A stretch of DNA of 15,058 nt from JBHJGU01 sp050331475 (GCA_050331475.1 JBHJGU010000030.1:1-15058), one strand, 5' to 3'; shown: positions 6,010 through 14,094, counted from the first letter of the stretch. Numbers and translations: made by a program. The notes: generated from the letters alone by a model not told the origin.

Positions 6010-8010
6010 GTGTTCGACAAAATTCTGATCGCCAATCGGGGGGAAATCGCGGTTCGGGTCATAAAAACCGCGCGTAAGCTAGGGATAAAAACCGCGCTTG
6101 TTTACTCCGAAGCGGATGCGGACAGCCTCGCGGTGGAAATGGCGGACGAGGCGGTGTTCATCGGCCCGCCCCCCGCCAGCCAGAGCTATCTGGTGATCGA
6201 CAAGATTTTGGCGGCCGTGAAACAGACCGGCGCTCAAGCCGTGCATCCGGGCTTTGGCTTTCTTTCAGAAAATCCGGCCTTCCCTCAGGCTTTAGCGGCA
6301 GAGGGCGTAGCGTGGATCGGCCCCAACGCCGGGGCTATTGAGGCGATGGGCGATAAGATCACCTCCAAGCGGCTCGCGGCCCAAGCCGGGGTGAACACCA
6401 TTCCTGGGCATATGGATTTGATTGAAACCGCCGAGGAGGCGGTCGCGATCGCGGAGTCCATCGGCTTTCCGGTGATGATCAAAGCGTCCGCCGGAGGCGG
6501 GGGCAAAGGCATGCGTGTGGCCTGGAGCGCGGAGGAAGCGCGCGAGGGCTTCCAAGCGGCGCGTAACGAAGCGCGCGGCGCGTTTGGCGATGAGCGGATT
6601 TTTCTGGAGAAATTCGTCCGTGAACCGCGCCATATCGAGATCCAGGTGCTGGGCGACAAGCACGGGACGGTGTTGCACTTGAACGAGCGCGAGTGCTCCA
6701 TCCAGCGGCGCAACCAAAAGGTCTTGGAGGAAGCGCCCAGCCCGTTCCTTGATGAGGAAACTCGCGCGGCCATGGGCTCCCAATCGGTCGCGCTGGCCAA
6801 AGCGGTGGACTATGACAGCGCAGGCACGGTGGAGTTCGTCGTCGATCCGGACCGGAATTTCTACTTCCTTGAGATGAACACCCGGCTGCAGGTGGAGCAC
6901 CCGGTCACCGAGTTAATCACAGGGCTCGATCTGGTGGAGCAGATGATCCGGGTTGCGGCGGGTGAGCCGTTAAGCTTCAGCCAGGCGGACGTCAAACGCG
7001 AGGGCTGGGCCATGGAGGCCCGGGTGTATGCCGAAGACCCTTATCGGGGTTTCTTGCCCTCCATTGGCCGGCTGACCCGGCATCGCCCCCCTGAAGAGGG
7101 CCCCCTAGAGGGCGGCAAGGGCGTCCGGCTTGATTCAGGCGTGCGCGAGGGCGACGAGGTGTCGATGTTCTACGACCCCATGATCGCCAAGCTCATCGGT
7201 TATGGCCCAGACCGGATTGCGGCGATCGACGCGCTGGCCCAGGCTCTGGACGAATACGAGATCGAGGGGCCGACGCCTAATCTCGCGTTCCTCTCCACCG
7301 TGCTTGACCAGCAGCGTTATCGCGAAGGCCGGCTGACCACCGCATACATCCAGGAAGAGTTCCCCGAGGGCTTTTCCGGCGCCGAGCCGACCGAGGGTCA
7401 ACGCCGGTTGTTGCTGGCGGCGGCGGCCTACGCGCGCGCTATCGCCGCGCGTCGAGAGGCGGAGACCTCTGGCCGCATTACCAACGCCCCTGGCCGCGAC
7501 CGCCGGGACTGGGTGGTGATGACGCCCCAAGCAATCGTTCCCGTCGGCGTTAATTTGACCCATGCTGGCGCGGTGGTGACGCTGGACGGACACGAGCACG
7601 GCTTGGTCAGCGATTGGCGACCGGGCGCGCGATTGCTGAGCGGAACCTTGGATGGCCAGCGGATGGCGGTGCACATCGCCGCGAGACTGGGTGGCTACCA
7701 GCTGCGCCATCGCGGGGTGAGCTGGCCGGTGCGCGTGCTCTCAGCGCGGGGTGCGGAACTCGCCGCGCGCCTGCCCAAACGTGAAGATGTGGGCGGCGCC
7801 AAAGTGATCGAAAGCCCCATGCCGGGCCTGATCGTCTCCGTCGAAGCAGAACCCGGTCAGACGGTGAAAGCCGGCGCACCGCTCCTCGTCGTTGAGGCGA
7901 TGAAGATGGAAAACGTCATCCGTGCGGAAGTCGACGGCGTGGTGAAGGCTGTGGCCGTTAAGCCAGGCGACAGCGTCGCCGCGGACGATGTGCTGGTGGA
8001 ATTCGAATAA
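6010..8010 (+). CDS. pccA: propionyl-CoA carboxylase, biotin-carrying alpha subunit
   Basis: This gene encodes 666 residues, the usual length for PccA. The biotin carboxylase domain starts at FDKILIANRGEIAVRV. It contains the ATP-grasp glycine loop SAGGGGKGM and the catalytic region MNTRLQVEHPVTE, and its C-terminal part carries YAEDPYRGFLPSIGRL. A middle linker/BT-type region (about 450-590) follows, and then a biotinyl domain with VVEAMKMEN, where Lys632 is the biotin attachment site. The enzyme carboxylates propionyl-CoA to methylmalonyl-CoA with ATP and bicarbonate, together with the beta subunit PccB, which is not in this window. The start is GTG at 6010, preceded by AGAGG. Methylcrotonyl-CoA carboxylase alpha is the main alternative, but the YRGFLPSIGRLTR block and the BT-length linker favour PccA. 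The gene converges on dacA, with only 16 bases between stops. Confidence 0.88.
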   Translation: MFDKILIANRGEIAVRVIKTARKLGIKTALVYSEADADSLAVEMADEAVFIGPPPASQSYLVIDKILAAVKQTGAQAVHPGFGFLSENPAFPQALAAEGVAWIGPNAGAIEAMGDKITSKRLAAQAGVNTIPGHMDLIETAEEAVAIAESIGFPVMIKASAGGGGKGMRVAWSAEEAREGFQAARNEARGAFGDERIFLEKFVREPRHIEIQVLGDKHGTVLHLNERECSIQRRNQKVLEEAPSPFLDEETRAAMGSQSVALAKAVDYDSAGTVEFVVDPDRNFYFLEMNTRLQVEHPVTELITGLDLVEQMIRVAAGEPLSFSQADVKREGWAMEARVYAEDPYRGFLPSIGRLTRHRPPEEGPLEGGKGVRLDSGVREGDEVSMFYDPMIAKLIGYGPDRIAAIDALAQALDEYEIEGPTPNLAFLSTVLDQQRYREGRLTTAYIQEEFPEGFSGAEPTEGQRRLLLAAAAYARAIAARREAETSGRITNAPGRDRRDWVVMTPQAIVPVGVNLTHAGAVVTLDGHEHGLVSDWRPGARLLSGTLDGQRMAVHIAARLGGYQLRHRGVSWPVRVLSARGAELAARLPKREDVGGAKVIESPMPGLIVSVEAEPGQTVKAGAPLLVVEAMKMENVIRAEVDGVVKAVAVKPGDSVAADDVLVEFE

Positions 8011-8026
8011 GGCGGCGTCGGGCGGT

Positions 8027-9403
8027 TTAACTGTCCGAGCGCGCGCTCGGCACCGCCAAGCAGGCTGACCCCCGGGAGGTGAGGGTCTGGCACGCGGCAC
8101 GGGCTTGGCTTCGGCTCAACCCGGCGAACCGCGCCCGGTACAAGCCATCGCCTGCGCCTTGTTCGGCGTTTTGTACGATCGGTTCGGCGCGCTCCAGCCC
8201 AGCAATCTGCATGTCTGCAATGGCCATTAAGAGCGCATCGGCTTGTTCGGCGTCCCGGAACGCGCCGATTTGCACCGCCCATTCGGTCGCTGCGGCCGTG
8301 CTCGGCCCGCCAGACCGGCGCAGCGGTTGGGGCCGCGCCTGATGTGGCGCGTCCGCCTCCACCGCGGGGGCGCCTGTGGGCGGGATGACCACAGGGCTGG
8401 GACCCTCCGCCTGCGCCGCCGCGCCCAGGGCGTCGCTCAAACTGGCGAGAATCTGCTGGACCGCTTGGCTGTCATCCGCGCTTGGCCCAGGTGTTGGAGC
8501 CTCGGCGGGCGTCGCCGCGGCGATCAGAACCGCGCCGAGCGGATCGTCCGCAGCACCTGGCTTCAGTCGCGGGGAGGGCGCGCGCGCCAGAACCAACCCG
8601 CGCTCAGCAATGCGTTTGAACGCCGCCTCAATAAGCTCGGTCATATGCGCGTTCCGGCTCGCGCCGGTGCGCCCGCCAAACACCACCGCGTCGATACGGT
8701 GACCGTCGCGCTTCGCGGAGGCCGCCAAATTAAATCCCGAGGCGTTGATGTAGCCCGTCTTCACCCCGTCGACGCCTTCAACGCGTCCGAGCAGCTTGTT
8801 GTGGTTGGTGTAGGTCCGGCCCTTAAAACGGAATTCGCGCATGGAGAAACGCTTGTAGTGTTCGGGGAAATCCCGGCGGATCGCCGCGGTGAGCCGGGCG
8901 ATGTCCCGCGCAGTCGTCACTTGGTCCGGGTTCGGCAAGCCGGAGGCGTTTTTAAACCGGGTCCGCGTCATGCCCAGCGCCCGGGCCCGCCGGGTCATGC
9001 CGTCGGCGAAGGCTGTCTCGCTGCCCGCCAACGTTTCACCCACCGCGTAGGCGACATCATTGGCGCTTTTAACCACCAACGCGCCGATCGCTTGCTCCAC
9101 AGTGATTGATCCGCCTGCAGGTATGCCGAGTTTTGAGGGAGGTTGGGCCGCCGCCGATCGGCTGAATTGGATCGGATCGTCGAGTGCGATTTTCTCCGCC
9201 TCAATCGCGTCGAACAGCATGTAGAGCGTCATGACTTTGGTGATCGAGGCGGGGTAGCGCAATTCATCAGCGCGGCGCGCATGAAGCACGTCTCCGCTGT
9301 CGGCGTCGATCACGAACGAAGCGTATTTGACCCGGTCCGCCTGCGCCGCCGTCGCCACGGCGAACCCGGCCAGTATCGTTAATACAAAACGTCCCACACG
9401 CAT
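8027..9403 (-). CDS. dacA: D-alanyl-D-alanine carboxypeptidase (PBP5/6 type) with SPOR domain
   Basis: This gene encodes 458 residues. A signal peptide covers residues 1-22 (ends AQA). The peptidase S11 domain has all three active-site motifs: SITK at 53-56 (Ser53 nucleophile, Lys56), SAN at 113-115, and KTG at 215-217. A Pro/Ala-rich linker (about 270-372) leads to a C-terminal SPOR domain (about 375-451, starting EWAVQIGAF), a fold that binds denuded glycan strands at the division septum. The enzyme trims the terminal D-Ala from peptidoglycan pentapeptides in the periplasm. The SPOR tail takes the place of the amphipathic membrane anchor of E. coli PBP5 and probably targets the enzyme to the septum. 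AGGA lies about seven bases upstream of the ATG, within a small hairpin. The gene is next to phasin-clpS-clpA, a neighbourhood I recall from other alphaproteobacteria. Confidence 0.9.
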   Translation of the reverse strand: MRVGRFVLTILAGFAVATAAQADRVKYASFVIDADSGDVLHARRADELRYPASITKVMTLYMLFDAIEAEKIALDDPIQFSRSAAAQPPSKLGIPAGGSITVEQAIGALVVKSANDVAYAVGETLAGSETAFADGMTRRARALGMTRTRFKNASGLPNPDQVTTARDIARLTAAIRRDFPEHYKRFSMREFRFKGRTYTNHNKLLGRVEGVDGVKTGYINASGFNLAASAKRDGHRIDAVVFGGRTGASRNAHMTELIEAAFKRIAERGLVLARAPSPRLKPGAADDPLGAVLIAAATPAEAPTPGPSADDSQAVQQILASLSDALGAAAQAEGPSPVVIPPTGAPAVEADAPHQARPQPLRRSGGPSTAAATEWAVQIGAFRDAEQADALLMAIADMQIAGLERAEPIVQNAEQGAGDGLYRARFAGLSRSQARAACQTLTSRGSACLAVPSARSDS

Positions 9404-9404
9404 G

Positions 9405-9423
9405 AACGATCCTAAGGGTCGTT
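9405..9423 (-). promoter_or_regulatory. leader hairpin over the dacA ribosome binding site
   Basis: On the minus strand the arms AACGACCC and GGATCGTT flank a TTA loop, with one mismatch in eight pairs. The dacA Shine-Dalgarno AGGA sits at the loop/right-arm boundary, and the ATG starts one base after the arm. If it folds in the mRNA, it could reduce dacA translation. It is short enough to be chance. Confidence 0.3.
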
Positions 9424-9563
9424 AATTTGGAAACTTGACGCTAACCTATCGGCCGTTGCTGCGGGGTAAACAGCGCTTCACCGTCTCGAAATCCGCGCGC
9501 TCCGCACACTGGTCGACCCTGCGACCAATTAATCCGGGCTCGATGCGCCCCGCGGCGCGTTTA

Positions 9564-9578
9564 TTGTGCACCGCAACA
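9564..9578 (+). promoter_or_regulatory. PhaR-like operator, site 1
   Basis: TTGTGC-ACC-GCAACA is an imperfect inverted repeat of the TGC-N3-GCA type described for the polyhydroxyalkanoate repressor PhaR in alphaproteobacteria. The right half (GCAACATA) recurs exactly 22 bases downstream in site 2. It lies just upstream of the phasin -35 element. Confidence 0.5.
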
Positions 9579-9584
9579 TATACC

Positions 9585-9613
9585 TTGACGCAGTGCAACA
9601 TAACGCGTATTTT
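9585..9613 (+). promoter_or_regulatory. sigma70-type promoter of the phasin gene
   Basis: TTGACG at 9585-9590 and TATTTT at 9608-9613 are separated by exactly 17 bases. Each matches the housekeeping consensus at five and four of six positions respectively. The expected transcription start is near 9620, which leaves a leader of about 100 bases before the phasin ATG. Confidence 0.6.
9586..9600 (+). promoter_or_regulatory. PhaR-like operator, site 2, inside the promoter
   Basis: TGACGC-AGT-GCAACA repeats the right half of site 1 exactly (GCAACATA at 9595-9602), 22 bases away or about two helical turns. It overlaps the -35 and fills the spacer, so a bound repressor would block RNA polymerase. 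Its left half is weaker than that of site 1. Confidence 0.45.
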
Positions 9614-9719
9614 CGGGAGGTGTTCGGGAAGCGGTTTGGACCGGGGGTCGAGCGGCGATCGAACACGGCGGCCCTTAGCGCGGGCCGCGGGAGACGTCAT
9701 CGGCGCAATGGAGACAACA

Positions 9720-10157
9720 ATGGCTGATCAAACGGATGCTGTGAAAGAAACCATCGAACAATGGGGTTTCGCCAACCAGGAAGCGTTCAAAGAAGGCTTC
9801 GAGAAGTCAATGGCCGCGTTCGGCGACTTTAATAACCTGGGTAAAGAAAATCTGGAAGCTGTGATCGCGTCCTTCACCGCAACCGGCAAAGGGCTCGAGG
9901 CGGTCACCTCCAACCTGACCAATTATTCCAAGCAAGCCATGGAAGACAGTGTTGCCGCGGCGAAAGCGCTCGCCTCAGCAAAATCCTTCCAAGAGATTGT
10001 CGAGCTTCAGTCCGAATACACCAAATCCGCGATGGACGCGTATCTCGGCGAAGTCAAAAAAATGTCCGACCTGATGTCGGCGACCATGAAAGACAGCGTG
10101 GCGCCAATCAATGATCGGTTCACCTCGGTCATCGAGTTCATGCAGACCCAACGCTAA
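9720..10157 (+). CDS. phasin family protein (PHA granule-associated)
   Basis: This gene encodes 145 residues. The chosen start is the ATG at 9720 (MADQTDAVKETIEQWG), with GGAGA five bases before it. An in-frame ATG at 9708 would add four residues, and longer extensions look non-coding. The sequence is all helical and amphipathic, with no Cys and no signal peptide. It has the phasin_2 pattern: an N-terminal AFKEGFEKSMAAFGDFNNLGKENLEAV block, then long heptad-like helices such as SFQEIVELQSEYTKSAMDAY. Phasins coat polyhydroxyalkanoate granules, control their size and number, and are made when granules form. The upstream promoter with PhaR-like sites supports this role. A strong terminator follows, so the gene is probably monocistronic. 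Lysine- and Glu-rich codon use with few rare codons suggests high expression. Confidence 0.88.
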   Translation: MADQTDAVKETIEQWGFANQEAFKEGFEKSMAAFGDFNNLGKENLEAVIASFTATGKGLEAVTSNLTNYSKQAMEDSVAAAKALASAKSFQEIVELQSEYTKSAMDAYLGEVKKMSDLMSATMKDSVAPINDRFTSVIEFMQTQR

Positions 10158-10184
10158 GGGTTTGTATGGCGTTAAATCGGACAG

Positions 10185-10215
10185 GCCCGGCGGTTCGCAA
10201 ACCGCCGGGCTTTTT
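10185..10215 (+). terminator. rho-independent terminator after the phasin gene
   Basis: An 11-bp GC-rich stem (GCCCGGCGGTT at 10185-10195, pairing with 10200-10210) has a 4-base loop and is followed at once by TTTTT. It lies 27 bases after the phasin stop and insulates clpS from phasin transcription. Confidence 0.92.
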
Positions 10216-10330
10216 CGTGTTGAGGGTGCGGTTTGGGCGCGCAAGGCGCCCGCGCGCATGTCACGCCTTTCATTCGCGCGTGAGGTCCATATCTTAGGCG
10301 TTTCCAAAGCGCGTTACGGACGAAGTGATT

Positions 10331-10660
10331 ATGAGTGAGACGCCGAAACGGCCTACCCCGCCGGACGAGGGGACCGGCGTGGCGGTCAAGACCCGGCCGA
10401 AAACGAAAAAACCCTCCATGTACCGCGTGTTGTTGTTGAACGACGACTACACGCCCATGGAGTTCGTCGTCGCGATTTTGCAACGCATTTTTAAAAAGTC
10501 GAAGGAAGAAGCCACCCGCATCATGCTGCATGTGCACAACATGGGCGTGGGCGTGTGCGGCACTTATCCGTACGAAGTGGCCGAGACAAAAGTCGCCCAG
10601 GTGATTGACGCGGCGCGCCGCGCGCAACATCCTCTTCAGTGTATGATGGAAAAAGAGTGA
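10331..10660 (+). CDS. clpS: ATP-dependent Clp protease adaptor ClpS
   Basis: This gene encodes 109 residues from the ATG at 10331. A GTG six bases earlier is an alternative that adds two residues, and the Shine-Dalgarno (GGACGAAG) does not decide between them. An unstructured basic N-terminal arm (1-29) precedes the ClpS fold. The N-degron pocket is visible: NDD at 37-39, Met43, and His69, which correspond by constant offset to E. coli Asn34-Asp36, Met40 and His66 as I recall them. ClpS binds proteins with N-terminal Leu, Phe, Tyr or Trp and hands them to ClpA for degradation by ClpP. It is directly followed by clpA, seven bases from stop to start, as an operon. Confidence 0.95.
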   Translation: MSETPKRPTPPDEGTGVAVKTRPKTKKPSMYRVLLLNDDYTPMEFVVAILQRIFKKSKEEATRIMLHVHNMGVGVCGTYPYEVAETKVAQVIDAARRAQHPLQCMMEKE

Positions 10661-10666
10661 TCGACC

Positions 10667-13003
10667 TTGCCGTCTTTCTCACGCAATCTTGAAGAATCCC
10701 TCCACCGCGCCGTCGCTTACGCCAATGAGCCGGGGCATGAATTCGCCACGCTGGAGCATTTGCTGCTGGCGTTAATCGACGACACCGACGCCGCTGCAGT
10801 CATGACCGCGTGCAATGTCGACCTCGACGCGCTGCGAAAAACGCTCACCGCATATGTTCGCGACGAACTGGCGCACTTAGCCGTTGGCGAGGCTGAGGAC
10901 GCCAAACCGACCGCAGCCTTCCAACGCGTGATTCAGCGCGCCGTGATCCATGTGCAGTCCTCCGGGCGGGAGGAGGTGACCGGCGCCAACGTCCTGGTCG
11001 CCTTATTCTCGGAACGCGAAAGCCATGCGGCGTATTTCCTCCAAGAGCAGGACATGACCCGTTACGACGCGGTCAATTACATCTCCCACGGCATTGCGAA
11101 GAAGCCTGGCGCCTCGGAAGCGCGCACCGTGCGTGGCTCGCTTGATGATGCGGAGGAGGCCGAGGTGAAGCCCGCGGCCGAGGCTCTGCAGGCCTATTGC
11201 GTCAATCTCAACGAAAAAGCCGCTGAAGGCGGGGTGGACCCGCTGATCGGGCGCATCGCGGAGGTGGAACGCTGCATTCAGATTCTGTGCCGGCGGCGGA
11301 AGAACAACCCGCTCTTGGTCGGCGATCCTGGTGTGGGCAAGACCGCCATCGCGGATGGTTTGGCGCGGAAAATCGTTGAGGCCGATGTGCCTGAAGTGCT
11401 GGCCGACGCAACTATTTATTCGCTCGATATGGGCGCGTTATTGGCGGGTACCCGATATCGGGGTGATTTCGAGGAACGCATCAAAGCGGTGATTAAAGAG
11501 CTTGAGGGCTTGGACAACGCGGTGCTGTTCATTGACGAGATCCACACGGTCATCGGCGCCGGCGCGACCTCGGGCGGGGCCATGGACGCCTCCAACCTCT
11601 TAAAGCCGGCGCTGCAGTCCGGCGCACTGCGGTGCATGGGCTCGACCACCTATAAAGAGTTCCGCCAACACTTTGAAAAAGACCGGGCGCTTGCACGTCG
11701 GTTTCAGAAGATTGACGTCAATGAACCCTCCGTTCCTGACGCCATTAAAATTCTGCAGGGCCTCAAGCCGTACTTCGAAGACTTCCACAAGGTGAAGTAC
11801 ACCAATGACGCCATTAAGGCGGCGGTGGATTTGTCGGCGAAATACATTGGCGATCGGAAATTGCCCGACAAAGCGATTGACGTGATTGACGAGGTCGGCG
11901 CGAGCCAAATGCTGCTGCCGGAGAGTAAGCGCAAAAAGACCGTCGCGGTGAAAGACGTCGAGTCGGTGATTGCGAAAATGGCCCGTATTCCATCCAAGTC
12001 GGTGTCGAAGTCCGACGAGGCGGTGCTCAAATCGCTCGAACAGGATCTCGCGCGCGTGGTCTATGGTCAGGACCAGGCGATCACCCAACTGGCCGCCGCG
12101 ATCAAGCTGGCGCGGGCGGGACTGCGCGAGGCGAACAAGCCGATCGGGTGTTATATCTTCGCCGGGCCGACGGGGGTGGGCAAAACCGAAGTCGCCCGCC
12201 AACTCGCGTCCGTGTTGGGCGTCGAACTGACCCGTTTCGATATGTCCGAATATATGGAGCGGCACACGGTCAGCCGGCTTCTGGGCGCGCCTCCGGGTTA
12301 TGTGGGGTATGACCAAGGCGGGCAGCTGACCGACGCGGTCGACCAACACCCCCATTGCGTGCTGCTGCTCGACGAGATCGAGAAAGCCCATCCGGACATT
12401 TTCAACATCTTGTTGCAGGTCATGGACAATGGCTCGCTGACCGACGCCAACGGCAAGAAAGTCGATTTCCGCAACGTGATCTTGATCATGACGACAAATG
12501 CGGGGGCTGCGGACAGCGCTAAGCAAGCCATTGGCTTTGGCCGCGGTCTGAAGGCGGATGAGCAGGGCGCCGCGCTCGAAAAGCTGTTCGCGCCGGAGTT
12601 CCGCAACCGCTTAGATGCGACGATCAGCTTCCAGCCGCTCAGCCGGGACACGATCTCCAAGGTGGTGGAGAAATTCATCCTCCAACTTGAGGCGCAGCTA
12701 GGCGACCGGAACGTCACCTTTGAGGTCAGCCCCGCGGCGGTCGAATGGTTGGGCGAACGCGGTTACGACGAGGTTTTTGGCGCCCGTCCCCTGGGTCGGG
12801 TGATCCAGGAACGGATCAAAAAGCCGCTCGCTGACGAAATTCTGTTCGGCAAGCTGAAAAAAGGTGGGTTGGTGAAGATCGATGTGAACGACACCGATCC
12901 CGACGAGCTGGCCTTCGACATCGAAGCCGCCCCGCCGCGTAAGCCCAAAGGCGATGCTGGCGGACCGGATGAGCCGGAAAAAGAACCTGAATTGGTGGGC
13001 TAA
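10667..13003 (+). CDS. clpA: ATP-dependent Clp protease ATP-binding subunit ClpA
   Basis: This gene encodes 778 residues from a TTG start. The first residues, PSFSRNLEESLHRAVAYAN, match the ClpA N-terminus, which supports that start. An N-terminal Clp_N domain (1-145) docks ClpS. The first AAA+ module has Walker A GDPGVGKT at 219-226 and Walker B VLFIDE at 286-291. The second has GPTGVGKT at 500-507 and VLLLDE at 565-570. The IGF tripeptide at 622-624 is the loop that docks ClpP (IGL in E. coli). There is no long coiled-coil M domain between the modules, which rules out the disaggregase ClpB. An acidic, Pro-rich tail (about 755-778) lies beyond the second module. The hexamer unfolds substrates and feeds them to ClpP, which is encoded elsewhere. 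Its stop is 11 bases from that of the HIT gene, which converges on it. Confidence 0.95.
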   Translation: MPSFSRNLEESLHRAVAYANEPGHEFATLEHLLLALIDDTDAAAVMTACNVDLDALRKTLTAYVRDELAHLAVGEAEDAKPTAAFQRVIQRAVIHVQSSGREEVTGANVLVALFSERESHAAYFLQEQDMTRYDAVNYISHGIAKKPGASEARTVRGSLDDAEEAEVKPAAEALQAYCVNLNEKAAEGGVDPLIGRIAEVERCIQILCRRRKNNPLLVGDPGVGKTAIADGLARKIVEADVPEVLADATIYSLDMGALLAGTRYRGDFEERIKAVIKELEGLDNAVLFIDEIHTVIGAGATSGGAMDASNLLKPALQSGALRCMGSTTYKEFRQHFEKDRALARRFQKIDVNEPSVPDAIKILQGLKPYFEDFHKVKYTNDAIKAAVDLSAKYIGDRKLPDKAIDVIDEVGASQMLLPESKRKKTVAVKDVESVIAKMARIPSKSVSKSDEAVLKSLEQDLARVVYGQDQAITQLAAAIKLARAGLREANKPIGCYIFAGPTGVGKTEVARQLASVLGVELTRFDMSEYMERHTVSRLLGAPPGYVGYDQGGQLTDAVDQHPHCVLLLDEIEKAHPDIFNILLQVMDNGSLTDANGKKVDFRNVILIMTTNAGAADSAKQAIGFGRGLKADEQGAALEKLFAPEFRNRLDATISFQPLSRDTISKVVEKFILQLEAQLGDRNVTFEVSPAAVEWLGERGYDEVFGARPLGRVIQERIKKPLADEILFGKLKKGGLVKIDVNDTDPDELAFDIEAAPPRKPKGDAGGPDEPEKEPELVG

Positions 13004-13021
13004 CCTGCTCGCGCTTAGCCC
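12997..13021. repeat. inverted repeat holding both stop codons of clpA and the HIT gene
   Basis: The 7-base arms GGGCTAA (12997-13003) and TTAGCCC (13015-13021) flank 11 bases. Each arm carries the TAA stop of one convergent gene. Neither side has a T tract, so a terminator role is doubtful. Both proteins end in a glycine (GGC), which alone produces much of the symmetry. Confidence 0.4.
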
Positions 13022-13452
13022 TTGAGGTGGGCGGCGATGTCGACCGCGATTGCCGCTAACGCCTCATGGTCGCCGTGAAGGCCTGCGCCGTGCTCGGCGG
13101 TCGTCTGGCCGTCATAGCGCGGGATAATGTGGACGTGCAGGTGAAAAACCGTTTGTCCGCCCGAGGCGCCGTTAAACTGTGTGATCACCAAGCCGTCGGG
13201 GTTCAGCGCCGCGCGCACCGCCTTGGCCACGTTCTGCACCCGCGGGAACAGCGTGGCGAGAGTGTCCGCCTCGGCGTCCAGCAGGTTGCGCGCCGGCGCT
13301 TTCGGGATCACCAGTGTGTGGCCTTTGGACTGGGGATAGAGGTCTAAGAACGCCAAGACCGCGTCGTCTTCGTAGACGCGATGGCAAGGCACGTCACCGC
13401 GCAGCATTTTGGCGAAAATGTTCTCCGGATCGTATTGACCGTCTAAGCTCAT
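13015..13452 (-). CDS. HIT family nucleotide-binding hydrolase
   Basis: This gene encodes 145 residues. The start has GAGGGGA eight bases before the ATG. The histidine triad HLHVHII occupies 104-110, with His106 the expected nucleophile. Further family blocks are DPENIFAKMLRGDVPCHRVYED near the N-terminus, GHTLVIPK (44-51) and NGASGGQTVFHLH. These features place it in the HINT/HIT branch, whose members hydrolyse nucleoside phosphoramidates or dinucleotide phosphates through a His-nucleotide intermediate. It is a cytoplasmic homodimer by family analogy. The true substrate is unknown. It converges on clpA, and the DUF3396 genes lie upstream on the same strand after 114 bases. Confidence 0.92.
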   Translation of the reverse strand: MSLDGQYDPENIFAKMLRGDVPCHRVYEDDAVLAFLDLYPQSKGHTLVIPKAPARNLLDAEADTLATLFPRVQNVAKAVRAALNPDGLVITQFNGASGGQTVFHLHVHIIPRYDGQTTAEHGAGLHGDHEALAAIAVDIAAHLKG

Positions 13453-13550
13453 GGTTGGGTTCCCCTCGGTATGAAATTTCGGACGGTTGCTCGTCCGTGT
13501 CGGCTCTCGGCTGAAGTACGGCGATTACATCCTAAACCCGAAAAGGCTGA

Positions 13551-14094
13551 ACGCCGTCTCGCGAGGTCACGGCGCGCCGTCAAAGCGGGCGAGCCAGTCT
13601 TGGGTCAAGGCCTCTCCATCGGGCAGGTCCGGCCGGCTCAGCAGTCTGGCGGGATAGGGTGCGCGGATCGGCTTGAGCGCTCGGCCCAGGGCGACATAGG
13701 CCGGCGGCGGGCCCTGCTCGCCGGTGTCCGGCGCCGCGCCCGCCCGGAACACGTAACCCTTGCTGTAGCGATACATACTGACCAGGTCCCCAGCCTGATC
13801 AAGGACCGCTTGGCCGCCACCGACCTTCTCAAGCCAGTGATCGGAAACCGCGGTGAGGAAGTTGACGCACTTGATGCCATGCTCACAGTAAATGCTCACC
13901 CCGGTTAGATGGTCGAGATCAAAACCCGGCAGGCGCATGGCTGTTTCGCCGGCAATTTTAGCGGCCGCATTCATCCCACCAACGCTGGAGGGAACGATAA
14001 AGCCCAGGCCGCCATAAGCATGCTCGACCTCAAGCCGATCACAGAAGCTAATGAATTGTTTGATAAAGCCATCCAGGGACCCCGACACTGATAG
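13551..14094 (-). repeat. tandem duplication, unit 1 (964-bp period)
   Basis: This segment aligns without any net insertion or deletion to 14515-15058 at a constant offset of 964 bases, checked at the stop codon, mid-gene and the window edge. Homology starts 16 bases beyond the stop of the DUF3396 gene, which includes a copy of the ribosome-binding region, and continues to the window edge in the second copy. The period equals one gene (948 bases with stop) plus a 16-base spacer. Confidence 0.85.

Larger units (their letters stand above)
9404..9719. other. divergent intergenic region between dacA and the phasin gene
   Basis: This region is 316 bp long. It holds the dacA leader hairpin at 9405-9423, then about 140 bases with no clear feature apart from possible weak dacA promoter elements. 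Next come the two PhaR-like sites and the phasin promoter (9564-9613), and a phasin leader of about 100 bases. A frame open from 9435 into the phasin gene lacks any recognisable domain before the phasin start, and I take it as non-coding. Confidence 0.6.

Noticed and set aside
8243..9109. Open frame of 288 codons on the plus strand
   Set aside because: It is antisense to dacA, whose active-site motifs are all intact. No independent evidence for translation.
9435..9719. N-terminal extension of the phasin gene of 95 codons
   Set aside because: It crosses the promoter and operator sites, and the phasin domain begins just after the ATG at 9720, which has a good Shine-Dalgarno.
11600..12526. Open frame of 308 codons on the minus strand
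   Set aside because: It is antisense to the second half of clpA, has a low-complexity Arg/His/Gln composition and no family motif.
10667..13003. ClpB as an alternative to ClpA
   Set aside because: There is no coiled-coil M domain, an IGF ClpP-docking loop is present, and clpS is immediately upstream.
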